Below, in pieces: positions 9,656-20,747 of a stretch of DNA of 64,000 nt. The stretch is from NCBI GenBank assembly GCA_003116995.1, contig BDSL01000007.1, positions 1,240,001 to 1,304,000 on the forward strand. The letters run 5' to 3'. Within the stretch, counting starts at the first letter, position 1; every line of letters begins with the position of its first letter. The translations under genes were made by a program, and so were the position numbers. Under the pieces are notes generated by a model that worked only from the letters and a program-made list of their open reading frames with translations, ran no database searches and was not told where the DNA came from. The stretch comes from Yamagishiella unicocca. Lineage: Eukaryota > Chlorophyta > Chlorophyceae > Chlamydomonadales > Volvocaceae.

Positions 9656-12177
9656 TTAGTTCATGTTGGCCATCTCCGGCGAGTCCATGGTCGGCGCGTG
9701 CATGTCCCGCTCCAGCTGGTGGAGGGTGTAGGGGGCCGCGTTGTTGTCGCGGCGAATGCGGCTCTGCCACGACGGCCACTCGGCAGCGATCTGCAGGTTA
9801 ACCGGGTTGGCGGCGCGGCCGACGCTGCCCTCAGTGGCAGCCCCACCCATGCGCTTCTCCAGGTATCCGTACGGGATCTCCTGGAGCACGCTGCCGCGCA
9901 GGCCGGCGCAGATGTCGCCTGGGGGCACATCCATCAGCGACCGGCTGGCCATCAGCTGCAGCTGGCGGAACGACATGGGCTGCGGGAGGAGAAGGGCAGG
10001 ATGGGGCGGGAGGAGGCGTCAGGACAACGGATTCAATCCACGGTCGGCAGGCGCAGAGCTAAACTCCACACGGCGATTCATTCAGCAAGTCAGGTCGGTA
10101 CGTGTCAAATGAAATCATGAAGTCAGTTCGGTAAGTGTTACGTGAAATCTTGCATTGATCTCCTGCAGCCAGGTAACCATCATGACTCACCGGCACCATC
10201 ATCAGGTCCAGGTGCGTCTTGACGCCATTGACCACAACGTACGCCTTGGTGGGCGCCACGAACTCCATCGACGGCTCGCCGCCGTCCTCCAGGTTGGCAG
10301 CCCAGTTGTGGATCTCGATGCCGGTGATGACGGCGTAGTCGGACATGGCGGGGTTGACGGCCTTGTCAATCAGGAACTCAAGGTCGTCGCTGATGGTGCG
10401 CTCAGCCACCTGGACGAGGAGCAGCAAGTCAGGGTCGAGCACAGGAGGTGTGAGCAGCGGCGAGATGCGACGAGGGTTCGACGCGGGTGCTAGGAAGCGC
10501 CGCGAGCTGCCAACGGTTAAGGTGTGGGCCATACAGGGGCCGCAGGCGCTACAATGCACCCCTGACGCCGTCACCCATGGGATGCAGTTCGCAGTTCGCA
10601 GCGCGTCGTGCCGCAGTTCGGCGTGGCCCCTGGTCGGACTCCATCCCACCTGGGTCAGGGTCGGCAGATCCAGCATGGCCACGTCGATCTTCTCGTAGCG
10701 CACGCGGCGAGCCAGGCGCTGCTTGAGGATCGAGTACTCGGGCTCCAGGGGGTCGTGCAGGCCGGGGGAGCGCACGGCGGCCTCGACGCCCTCCGTCTTC
10801 AGCTCAATCAGGCACTGCAGGTGGATTGAAAGTGGGCAGTGCGGACAAAGCGTGAGAGCACGGCCACCGATGGACTGAGGCAGCGCCTGATGGACGCTAT
10901 ATCACACAACGCGCCCCGCACAAAACGTTGGGAAGGCAGAAAAAATCGTTTATTGTTCCGAAGGCGCTCCACTGGCCCTAACATCCCTTTTAGGCCCTTT
11001 GACTGACTGCCTCCCCCGTATACGCCGAGGAACGCACCTTCTGCAGAGCACCGCATGCGCAAGACTTGTTCGGGCGGCCAGGGCGGCTGATGGCGCCCAT
11101 CTCACCCTCGCTGTTGATAGCGATGTGGGGGAAGGCGAAGAAGACGTAGCGCTCGCGGCCACCCTGCAGCGCGCGGGGGCCCGCAGGGGACACTGTTAGT
11201 TTGCCGGCTTTCACAAGGACCATGGAGAGAACCGCAAATGGCAATCGTGCTCACAGTTAACCGTCGTACACTCTGTATGTGGTGGTGCCTCACACCCGAC
11301 GTACCGAGCAAACGGGGGAGTGGCTGAGGCCGGCCTTCATGCCGGTAACACCGCAGGTGAGCACAGCACCCAGGCCGTTGGTGTTGAAGGAAGAGCCGAA
11401 AGCGGCCTCGATCTTGTCCTTAACCACCTGGGTCACCTCGTCACGGCACAGGTTGGTCATGGCTGTTGGAAGGGAGGGGAAAAGGTTGGGCAACGTTAGG
11501 TCGCTGTGTTTTGATGCTGGGCAGTGGGATAAGGTTGGCGATCAACTACTTGCAAAAACGCAACGAACAAGCCTCTGGTAAATTCAAACTTATATACATG
11601 GAACATGTTTAGGTTGAACTTGAGGATAAGCAATTATCAGCCCCGCGCACAACCTCCAACGCCGTTACAACTCACCAATCGTGTTGTCGCCGGTGAAGCC
11701 GAACCCGGCCAGGACAATCTGCAAGGGTTCACCATGAACATCGGATAAGCACATGGTAATGGTAATCAGAGGGTATACGCAAACGCACCTCGACGCGAGC
11801 CATGAAGTCATCGACGCCCAAAGCGGTCGGGAAGTGCCTGGAATAGGAGGAAAGCCGGCCAGTTAGATACAAATCCACACCGTAGCTCATCATATAAAAC
11901 GTAGCAATATATGCTGAGCTTACCGCAGGATGTGTGCGTGGCGGTCCTGCATGTGCTTGGCGAGGTCGACGTCCTCCACCACAGGGACCGGCGCAACGGC
12001 AACCGGCGCTCCATTCGTCTGGGCAACGGCCTTGCTCTGGGACACAGTCAGCGCGTTTGTAGCCTGAGCGCGAACGCTGCGGACACGGCGAGCGACCGGC
12101 TGAGCGCGCACGGCCGGGGCGACCAGAGCCTGCGCCTTTGCCGGCGTGCTAACCATGGACCTCTGGGCGACAGCCAT
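9656..12177 (-). CDS. LCIB/LCIC-family low-CO2-inducible protein (beta-CA-like)
   Basis: Chloroplast protein of the algal CO2-concentrating mechanism; family members sit around the pyrenoid and help recapture leaked CO2 as bicarbonate. Eight exons join in phase: 11924-12177, 11789-11837, 11676-11718, 11305-11462, 11038-11163, 10650-10814, 10191-10409, 9656-9979. The product is 445 residues, close to the roughly 450 of known LCIB. Residues 1 to about 50 form a transit peptide (Ala/Arg/Val-rich, no acidic residues). The core shows the family signatures YVFFAFPHIAINSEG (His181), ISRPGRPNKSCACGAL (Cys203, Cys205) and ITGIEIHNWAANLEDGGEPS. His and Cys residues in such positions bind zinc in this carbonic-anhydrase-like fold. 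The final exon ends PTMDSPEMANMN. I cannot tell which member (LCIB, LCIC, LCID or LCIE) it is. Family members are CO2-regulated, but no regulatory motif was verified here. Confidence 0.93.
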
Positions 12178-13696
12178 TTTGCTATATGACGGAAATGGGT
12201 TCGCAGCGCTGAAGTCACAATACAGTACTGGGGTTGCCCTTGGCTCTTAAGTCGTCGGGTCGCCATGTAGTAGGGAGTAGGGACCCGCAGAGTCGTACAA
12301 ACGCACCCTACCATGCATTTCCTCACACATGCGCAGAGTGTAATATCATGCTTGACAGTAACGTTATGTTATCAACCTGGATAACCTGGTAACGATTTTT
12401 AAGAACCCTAAAAAACACCAAGATTGGGACATTCTACTGCACATGCTTTGCCTATTGACAGCGCATGTGGATTACATTTTGCCTCCTAGCTTCATATGAC
12501 AATGTAGGCTGTTCCCTACAGCTCTCTGCCAGTATTCCACACGTAACTGCATCTCGAACCTCATCCGCATGACAGTTGCCTTGGAACTATCGGCGAGCCC
12601 ATACAACTGCATATACAGAAAACATACAGGTTGTATTGACACAAGTATTGCGAGTTTCGGTGGTTATGGCAGGCAAGAAGGAAGCGCACAGCTCCCATTG
12701 GCACAGTTCCCTTCCCATGACGGAACGTCTGGCGGCCGATGGCCACGCAATCTCCTATTACGTGGATGGTATCGAGCTCGTAACCGGGACTGTTGCCGTG
12801 GATGTGATGGATACAGCTTGGGTGGTTGACGGGCAGGCCTGCGACAAGTAGTTAAGCCAGGTGGTGGGCGGCGTGTTCGGAAGTCCTTACCCGACTGAAT
12901 GGTGCCTGTACGGCCCTTGTTGACGCTCGCTGTGTCTTAACGGCATCATGCCCGAGGCATAAGCATTGGCTGCGACAAACAAATGCATGACCCTGCCAAC
13001 AAACCTTTGCGACTTGATTTCGACGTCATGCAGCCACCCGCTGCCCGCGCTCATGCAATGGGGCGCCAGAGATGGCCAGACCAAGCACCGTACGCGCTGC
13101 AAGGAGGCGGCTCTTCCTTACAACACCCACCTCGCCCACCTTCTCGCCCATCCGCTCCCCTACAGTTCAAGTGCAACTCAGTCTACTGCTGGGTCCAAAC
13201 CCGCCCGCGCCCAACCAGCTGGCTTACACACTCCACACTAGCCTTTCGTCCAGCCGGCCTCCATGGAGTGCTTCATGTCGCATTGGTTCAGACTCAGAAC
13301 TCGCCCTTACAACCGCCGCCTCAGCAACGTCGTTAGGCCCTGCTGTCCGCAAGCCGCGACAAGTCGCATCGCCGTCCGTGCTCGCACTCCCGCCCCTCCA
13401 GACCATCGAACTGGCTCCGCCGCGGCCTAGCTTCCTGCCCGCAACCATCAACCCACCCATGTGCGCGATGAGGATCTCGCTGCGCCACTTCCCTTAACCG
13501 AACATGGGGGGGCCGGCTGAGCTGCTCCGAATCCACCGCTGGCACCATATGGTCCACATCGGCACACCAGTCAGCACACCGGCGCATCTGACGCATCCAC
13601 ACACCCACCGCCAACGGTTTTTAAACACCCGCAACCAAGCCGTGTCCCTAGCGCCAGCTCCACCAGCGACTTCTCCCACTGTGACTGCTGCTCCGA
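12178..13696. other. Intergenic region: LCIB-family promoter side and SF3A1 3' side
   Basis: The part next to 12177 is the likely promoter and 5' UTR of the LCIB-family gene and is AT-richer (12330-12500). A 61-codon plus frame starts at the ATG at 12666 (MAGKKEAHSSHW) and reads cleanly to a TAG near 12850, but has no domain and no supporting exon. The last 450 bp are probably the 3' UTR of SF3A1. Confidence 0.55.
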
Positions 13697-16600
13697 CTAC
13701 TTCTTGCGCGCGCCTCCACGCTCCTTGAGCCCCAGGTTGAGCACCACGTCCGGCGACACATTGTAGTGCGCCAGCGACAGCTCGTCGCGCATGAAGCCCG
13801 CGCCCTCGCGCGCCAGCTTCTGCTTGTTGGTGGGCAGGTCCAGGACTTGCGCCAACCGGGATTTGAACTCGGCCACCGAGTCGGACAGCGAGGCCACCTC
13901 CACCTCGAGCATCTGGCCGATAAGCTTGTCGTTGCCGTCCACTTCCGGGCACAGCACCTTGACGCGTCCGGGGCCGGGGAAGCGAGCCAGGAACTCCTCC
14001 TCCGCTTGGAGCACGAAATCGCCAGCCACACGCGCGCGCTTGGCGTCCGGCTGCTCGTCCATCGGCAGTGGCGGCGCCTCGCGAGGAAGCGGCGGCGCGA
14101 GACCCGACTGCTGCTGCGGCCCTCCGGGCATACCCGGCCGCTGCATCCCGCCCATACCCCCGCCCATGCCCATGCCACCGCCGCCCATGCCCATACCGCC
14201 ACCGCCCATGCCCATGCCGCCACCGCCCATGCCGCCGCCGCCCATGCCTCCCATCCCTCCCATCGGCCCCCCCATGCCCATTCCCCCCATCGGCCCGCCC
14301 ATCCCCATTCCCATCCCCATGCCCATTCCCATCGGCGGCCGCATTCCCATGCCCATGCCCATTCCCATCGGGCCTCCCATCATGCCCATGGGCCCGCCCA
14401 TGCCGCCCATCGGCGGCCGCATCATGCCCCCCATAGGGCCCCCCATCGGCCCCCCCATAGGGCCCCCCATCGGCCCTCCCATCATCGGCGGCCGCTGCAT
14501 GAGTCCGCCCTGCTGCCCCATCTGCATCTGCTGCTGACCGCCGCCACCCGGCCGCGCCGCTGGGCCGAGCTGTACGGCCTGCGGGATGGCGGAGGCGCCA
14601 GTGGCAGCGGCCGTACCGACGCCGCCGACGCCGGGGCCGCGCTCCGCCATGTCGACTCGGCTGTCGGCAATGGCGCGAATCTGGTTCTGGAGCGCTTCGC
14701 CGCCCTGGGTGGCGCCGTCCCATGCCACCGGCCGCCCCACACCAGACATCATCTTATCCTTGATCTCCTCGCGCACAGCCTGGGGCGTTAATAGGGGTGG
14801 TAAGATCGCAACGGAACGACGTCACACCGGGCGGATTGCGAACCCCAATCAGCACCACTCCGACGCAATGAAGAACCAGTCAGGCGCCTTTCCCACCGCA
14901 TGACACCAGTTGCGCAATGCACGCGTACGACGCTCAGCCCAGCACCGAAGCGCAAGTGCGCCCCTTCCAGCCGCCCAGGCCTCCCTTCTCAAGCAGCGCG
15001 CATCATCCGTGCGCTTTTGCTCGCCGCACCCTGACCCGCGGGTCTGCCCACCTGCTGCAGCTCCTCCTCGGTGGATCCGAAGATATCCGGGCGGGACACC
15101 GCCAGCCCCACCAGGTTGCGTGTGATCTCGTCGTCGGTGGCCTGTGACGGGGTTGGTTGGGGTCGGTTGGGGTCGGTTGGCGTGAGGGACGGTAGCGGCA
15201 AGGGGTGCAAGGCTGGCGTAAGGGCCCGCAGCAGCAACATGCGGTTGCCAGGGGAGTGGGAGGTCCAGGGTGTGACGGAACATAGGCGCCTGGTTGCCGC
15301 CAGGAGGCCCGCTTGCAGGTGCGGCAGCTCAGTCCCCTCTGCAATCCGGCAGCCGGCTCCTTAGCTGCTGCAGAAGGCTCGCCTGGATCACCAGCCGCCC
15401 GCAGCGCCCTCCCTTCCCTCCGCCTCTCCCCTTCGTCCGCCCCTCACGCCCCCACCTTGGTTGTCTCCCTGATCTTGGACAGCATGACGTCACGCTGCTC
15501 CCGCCAGCGCGGGTCGATGAGGCTGATGCGCATGTGCTCCGCCATCTCCTCGATGGGGATCAGCTCGCCTGGAGGTGGGCGCGGGGTGGGGGGGGGGGGC
15601 ACAGAAGAAAATAAACGGTTACTCGGCATGGGAAGTGTAGCGGGGGGTGGTGGCGGGGCAGCATGCAGGGACGGGGCCGCAGCACGAGGAGTTGGAAGTG
15701 GGTGGCCACGTGGGGTGCCGAAGGTGCGGACCAGGAGGCGAGGGGAGGCGAGCGCGGGCAGAACACCGCCGGTGTGTCGCTTCAACCAAAATTTCCCCTG
15801 CCACTCCGCGCTACCATCACCCCCCCCCCCCGCATCCCTAGGCCCCCCATAGGGCCCCCCTACGTCCCCACCGTACCCGTGATCGGCGACACCACGGACT
15901 TGGTGGGGTCGTACGCCCGGCCCGCGTGGGTCTTGATTGCCTGGCGGGTGTAGTTCTTGACCACCTTGATGGGCGCATCGGCGTCCTCCATGTCCTCCTC
16001 CATATCCATGCCAGCGTCTGCGTCCTCGGAGGCGGGTTCCGGAGCGGCGTTGGCGCCGGCAGCGGCAGCCGCAGCGGCGCCGTCGGCGCCGTCCGGCGGC
16101 GCACCGCCGTTGGCTGCGGCGGCCGCGCGCGCCTCCTGCGCCGCCGCCTCCGCCACCATGGCTCGCTCCCCTTCGTCCATCTCCATGTCGGCCTCCTGTG
16201 GGACGTGGCGATGTGGGCCGTGGCGGCAGCAGGAGCGGTGGAAACAGGCTCCGGAGCTGAACGTGATGTGGGCGGCCGCTGGGGTAGCAGCTGAACATGA
16301 TGTGGGCGGCCGCAGGGGTAGCAGCTGAACAGGCTGCAGCGAGGCCGTGCTATCGACATGGTCGACGGTCCTTCGATTGCAAGCATCACTCAAAGAGTAG
16401 CCTCCGCCTCCGGCGCTCTTATGTGCTACGGTTAGCTGGTTTGCGAGCCGCGTGGCACGTCAGCAACCCGCCCTCCTGTCACCGGGTTACACTGCCGACA
16501 GCCTCCCGGCTCCCGACAGCCGCCGCCCCGTCCCGTTGGCCGGCCCTGCCTTCCAGCTGACACGCCGGCCCCCGCAACGGCAGCCGCCCTCCCCCCTCCC

Positions 16601-19600
16601 CAGCATGCATCTCGAAACGTCTATCCTAAGCGGTTTTCCTTCGTACACGGGTTTTCCTTGCAATCCCCCTCCCCAGCGGCCCTCCGTCCGACCCGCCCAC
16701 CTTGACCGCCTCCGCCGCCGCTGCCTCCTGGTTCTGCAGGTTGAGCGCCTCCAGGGCCTCGCGGCTCTTGTTCATGGCGATGACGTCGCGCAGTGTCAGA
16801 GGCGGCGGCAGCTCCGCGTCCTCCTCCTCGTCGAAGTTGATGGTCTCCACCACCACGAAGTCATGCCAGTCAATGGCCTAAGGTCAGGATCCGGGATCAG
16901 GAACCGGGATCAGGAACCGGGATCAGGAACCGGGGTCAGGAACCGGGGTCAGGACAGGGACCAGGGACGAGGAAGGAATTGAGGGGGAAGTTACTGAACT
17001 GTTTGCTGTCAGCACCCAGACCCTGCCCCGCACCCACGGTCGTGCTGCGGCCTGCTTTTCCGCCCCTTAACCATCCTGATTCGAGCTTTCCGTTTAACCA
17101 GATGCATGAAACCCTGGCACCGAGCATGGCGCTTCCCACAGCGCTTGCAATTGACTTCAAGCCGGCCCCTTCCCCGCCCGGAGCCCCTTCTCCTTCCGTC
17201 ACAGGTCTTCCCACCCGCACATGTTTCCTTTCTCCGCCACTCCACTCTGTCCCTTCCCCGCCCCTCAGCCCCCGCCCGTCGCTCCGTCCGCCGCACCTGG
17301 ATCGCTTGGCGCTCACGCTCCGCCTCATCCGCCGCGTCCTGCGCCTCCTTCTCCTTGTGCCGCTCCCACTCCAGCCGCCTCAGAGACCGCTCCAGAATCG
17401 CAGCCCTGCCAGCGGACAGCAACCGAGGGACACCCCACGGTGCAGGGCGGGTGAGGCATGGTAGGATGACGATCATTCCTCCCCCAATGCCGCTGGCCTG
17501 CCATCCTCCTGTCGCCCCCTGAACACCCCTGCTTCCCGCTGTACCGTAAATACCGCACCCTACCAACTTTCCATTTGTCCTACAACCCCGAACACACTTT
17601 CGAGCGTTTCGTTTCATCCTGCTGCCCCCGCTGCTGCCCTCGCTGCTGCTGCTGCCCCCGCTGCCGCCCTCCCTCCCCTGCGCTCCCACCTGTCCGCTGC
17701 GTCCTTCGCCAGCCTGTCCTTGAGGCCCTTGTCAGGCATCATCACGCGACTGTACGAGTCAGCCAGCGACGTGAAGAACGCGAAGAGGCTGTGGGTGGGC
17801 TTCAGGAAGTTGAACTGGGGCGGGGAGGGAGGGAGGGAGCGAGCACCTTATTGCATGTTGTGTGGTACCCCCAGCACATTGTTGGACCCCCAGATGGCCG
17901 GGACAAGCTCGTTCGGACACCGCGCGTCGACCCCTCTGCCTGCTGCCAGCCCCACCTGCGGGTTGGTGTGCTCGCGGCTGGACAGCCCCGCCAGGAAGCT
18001 CTTGCCGTTCCGCGCCACGAACTGCGCAGTGAGCTTGATGACGTCCAGGTCCTGGGTGGTGAGTCCCTCGGGCACGTGGACCTGCGGACAGGGGTCGATG
18101 GACATGAATGTGGGCGTGCGGGTAGGTGTGCAGGTGGGGATGCAGGTGGATTAGGTGGCCGCCGGGTCACCGAGACCACTCCCGCCACCGCGAGCCGCCC
18201 CTGACCAGTTGCCTTATGGTATCAACACGACACTAGGAGGGACAGGAGGCAGCAGTTCCCGCAGCGTATGGCGCCCTGGTGGCACCAGCAGGGGGGCAGG
18301 CTGGGTCGCAAGCCCCTCGTGTCACCCAGCTCGTAGCGCCCCGACAGTCGCGTCAAACATCTTGCTGCCCGGCACTCGGTCAGGCGCGGCCCCTCCGCCC
18401 CGCCCTGCCCCGACCCACATCGCCCTTCCGCCCTCGCCATCTGCCCTCCGTACCTCCCACTGCCTTTCCTCTCCTGACCCGTCCCAGAGGCGCTCGACAT
18501 GGTCCATCCCCCCTTCGACCACCCGCTCTCTTCAGCCCTACCGCTCAACCCATTTTCCCACCCGCCTGCGTGCCCCCGGCTGAGCCTCCCGCATGCAGCG
18601 GCACCACCTCCGATGACATTGGTTGACCTCACCGCCACGCCGCCCTGCCCGCACTGCGCTCCTTGCGCCCCAAGACGCGTACGGCCCACAACTTCTTATG
18701 GTCCCTGTGCTCCACTCCCACGTAACAACAGCCTCGTCGCCCCGCACTCGTATCCGCACCCCGCCCCGCCCCGAGGGACCCCAAAGACAACCGCCAGCCC
18801 AGCCGCCGCATGATGGCGTGCTCGCGAGCGCAGCGATGCAATGCGGCCTTCTTGTCTTACCGTGTATAGCTCGTCATCCGGCTTTTCCAGGGGCTTTACA
18901 GTTGCCTTGGGCGCAGCCAACACGGGCGCGATGGGCATTGCACTGTTGATGACGGTGGCGCCGGCACCGCCCGCCGCCTGGTCCTTGGGCGCCTGCCCAT
19001 CCTCCGTTGAAAAGTCCTTGATCTGTTGGGTAGGATTACATGAGCGGTGAGGGGAGATGCAAGGCGCACGGAGGCGGAGGTCGGCCGTCTGGCAGCAAGG
19101 GGCATGGTGGACGCATACATGCCGCCGTCCACGCGGGCTCAAGATCGGCCATGTGAGTGGCTCTAGCCTGCTCCCCGGTGCCTGACATGCCGTTGCCGCT
19201 GCTGCTGCCGCCTGCGCTGCTGCAGCACTGCACCGGCCGCTGATCTCACGGCCCTCCCCTACAGCCGAAGGCCCCCAGGCCGCCCTCCGATCAGCCTCCC
19301 GTCGGCGCCAGTGCTGCTGCCGCCGCCGCCTGTACTGCTGTAGCCACCGCTTTTCAGCCCCATTGTCCGAGCCTCGCAGGTGCTCTGGCCCTGGGCGGGC
19401 ATCTGGCATCGCACGTGCTGAGTTTCGCAGGTGCTGGGGTTGGCTACTGATGGATTTGCTGCCGCCTATGCCGGAGCCCGTGGTGGCCATCGCACAGGCG
19501 CTGAAGGTCGCCGCCGCAGCTGCTGCTTTCGATGCTGCTATTACTGCTGCGCCTGCTGCTCCGGCGGCGCCGCTCAAGCCGGCTCCAGCATTATCTGTAG

Positions 19601-20257
19601 AGATGACTGCGGATGCCCGGCGCCCGCCCCGCACACCGGTGAAACGATCGGCACCTTCCGGTGTGCTATTCACGTTAGGCCCACCAGTGCTGCATGGACG
19701 CCAAGCCCGAACTCTCCGCCCCCCACGTCACAGCCTCGAAAACACAGAAGGGCTTCGCGCCACCCCGTGCTCACCCGCAGCTTATAGTAGGCATGGTAGG
19801 GGTCCGTGGGCACCAAGAAATTGAACTTGACGTTGTTTTTTTCGTTTGAGAGAATGCGCTTCTCAAATTCCGCACCTGTGGCGGCAGGTGCGGGCGGGTG
19901 TCGGTACCTCCCCTCCACCCTCTTATGGACAGGCAGCGGTGCTCGAACCCATGCATGGCGCTAGCGACATGCCTCACGCGATTTACTTCACCCCGTCTCG
20001 CCGTCCGTCCATGCCTCACCGTTCTTCGAAACGAATTGCGCGGTTTTGTCAATGATTGCCCTTATGTCCGGCGGCGGAAGGATCACGCCAACAGCCCGTG
20101 TGTGCGTAATGACCTTCTTCAAGCCCTCGATGTCCGGAATATAAGCTGAAGAACCGCTGCCCACCCCGTCAGCGACGACTATTTCAGTGGATGGAGGCAC
20201 GGTCCTTGCCTCTCCCACAGGCACAATAGCGCCCGCATTTTCCACTTCGGGCTCCAT
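13697..20257 (-). CDS. SF3A1: Splicing factor 3A subunit 1 (SF3A1/Prp21)
   Basis: Core subunit of SF3A in the U2 snRNP, needed for branch-site recognition and prespliceosome assembly in the nucleus. Eleven exons, all in phase: 20020-20257, 19775-19875, 18861-19022, 17956-18081, 17690-17814, 17297-17405, 16701-16877, 15877-16195, 15456-15568, 15052-15141, 13697-14779 (880 residues). Order: SURP1 (PPPDIRAIIDKTAQFVSKNG, FLVPTDPYHAYY), SURP2 (LDVIKLTAQFVARNGKSFL), charged coiled coil (LERSLRRLEWERHKEKEAQD), the conserved IDWHDFVVVETINF, an acidic stretch, VVSPITG, EHMRISLIDPRWREQRD, a long Met-Gly-Pro-rich linker, then a C-terminal ubiquitin-like domain ending LKERGGARKK, as in animal SF3A1. Exons 1-7 lie inside a 7-kb segment that is repeated to the right; this copy is the only complete one. 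It is divergently transcribed from the EEP nuclease copy at 20748. Confidence 0.96.
14130..14490 (-). repeat. Coding MGGPMG-type low-complexity repeat in SF3A1
   Basis: Within the last SF3A1 exon, ATGGG/GGCCC-type units encode repeated Met, Gly and Pro. The frame stays open for the whole exon. The opposite strand reads as Pro-Ile-Met and Ala-His repeats and is a shadow. Animal SF3A1 has a Pro-rich linker at the equivalent place. Confidence 0.85.
16594..16677 (+). repeat. Short dispersed element with 11-bp direct repeats (SF3A1 intron 7)
   Basis: Element 16605-16666 (ATGCATCTCGAAACGTCT, then AAGCGGTTTTCCTTCG and ACACGGGTTTTCC) is bounded by CCCTCCCCAGC at 16594-16604 and 16667-16677. It lies in the intron between SF3A1 exons 7 and 8, in reverse orientation to the gene. 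Confidence 0.88.
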
Positions 20258-20747
20258 AGCCCCAAGCTTCCGTTAAGAAAGCCTGGGGCCCTCCCGCCAG
20301 CCGTCCGCTGTCCGCCTTGTCCCTGTCTCGGCGCTCAGCTGACTGGACGCCCGCAACAAGTCAACTGATCTAGCAGTTTACAACCACAACGCGTACGTGT
20401 CTCTTGCCGCAGTCAGGTGAACGAGGGTGCTCAGCTTCGTATTCGCGCGATCGGGAGCGCAGGAAAGCACAGCAGATGCTAATAAGGGGTTCACTTTCCT
20501 AGTAATATGGCCTGGTGTTAGTAGTGCAAAGAAGGCCATGTTCCATACAAACAGTAAGTTGGTCCACGACGGCAATGACGACGTACCCTTCAGCATCATA
20601 GCAAGGACAAGCCCCCGAAATCCTTTAAGCGTGGCGGAACTAGTACTTGCCTGCACCTAGCTTTTGATGTGAACGCGAGGTATTAGCAGCAAGCGGCGGC
20701 GCATGTGATCCATTACCAAGACCAACCCCCCCGTTAGCATTTACACT
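20258..20747. promoter_or_regulatory. Shared head-to-head promoter region, SF3A1 and EEP nuclease
   Basis: 490 bp between divergent start codons. It contains no long open frame in phase with either gene and must carry both 5' UTRs and promoters. It is duplicated unchanged at 27285-27774. Confidence 0.6.

Noticed and set aside
13494..14723. 409-codon minus frame rich in Gly, Ala, Asp and Arg
   Set aside because: Alternate frame over the MGGPMG-coding repeat of SF3A1; the SF3A1 frame has the ubiquitin-like domain and correct splice phase.
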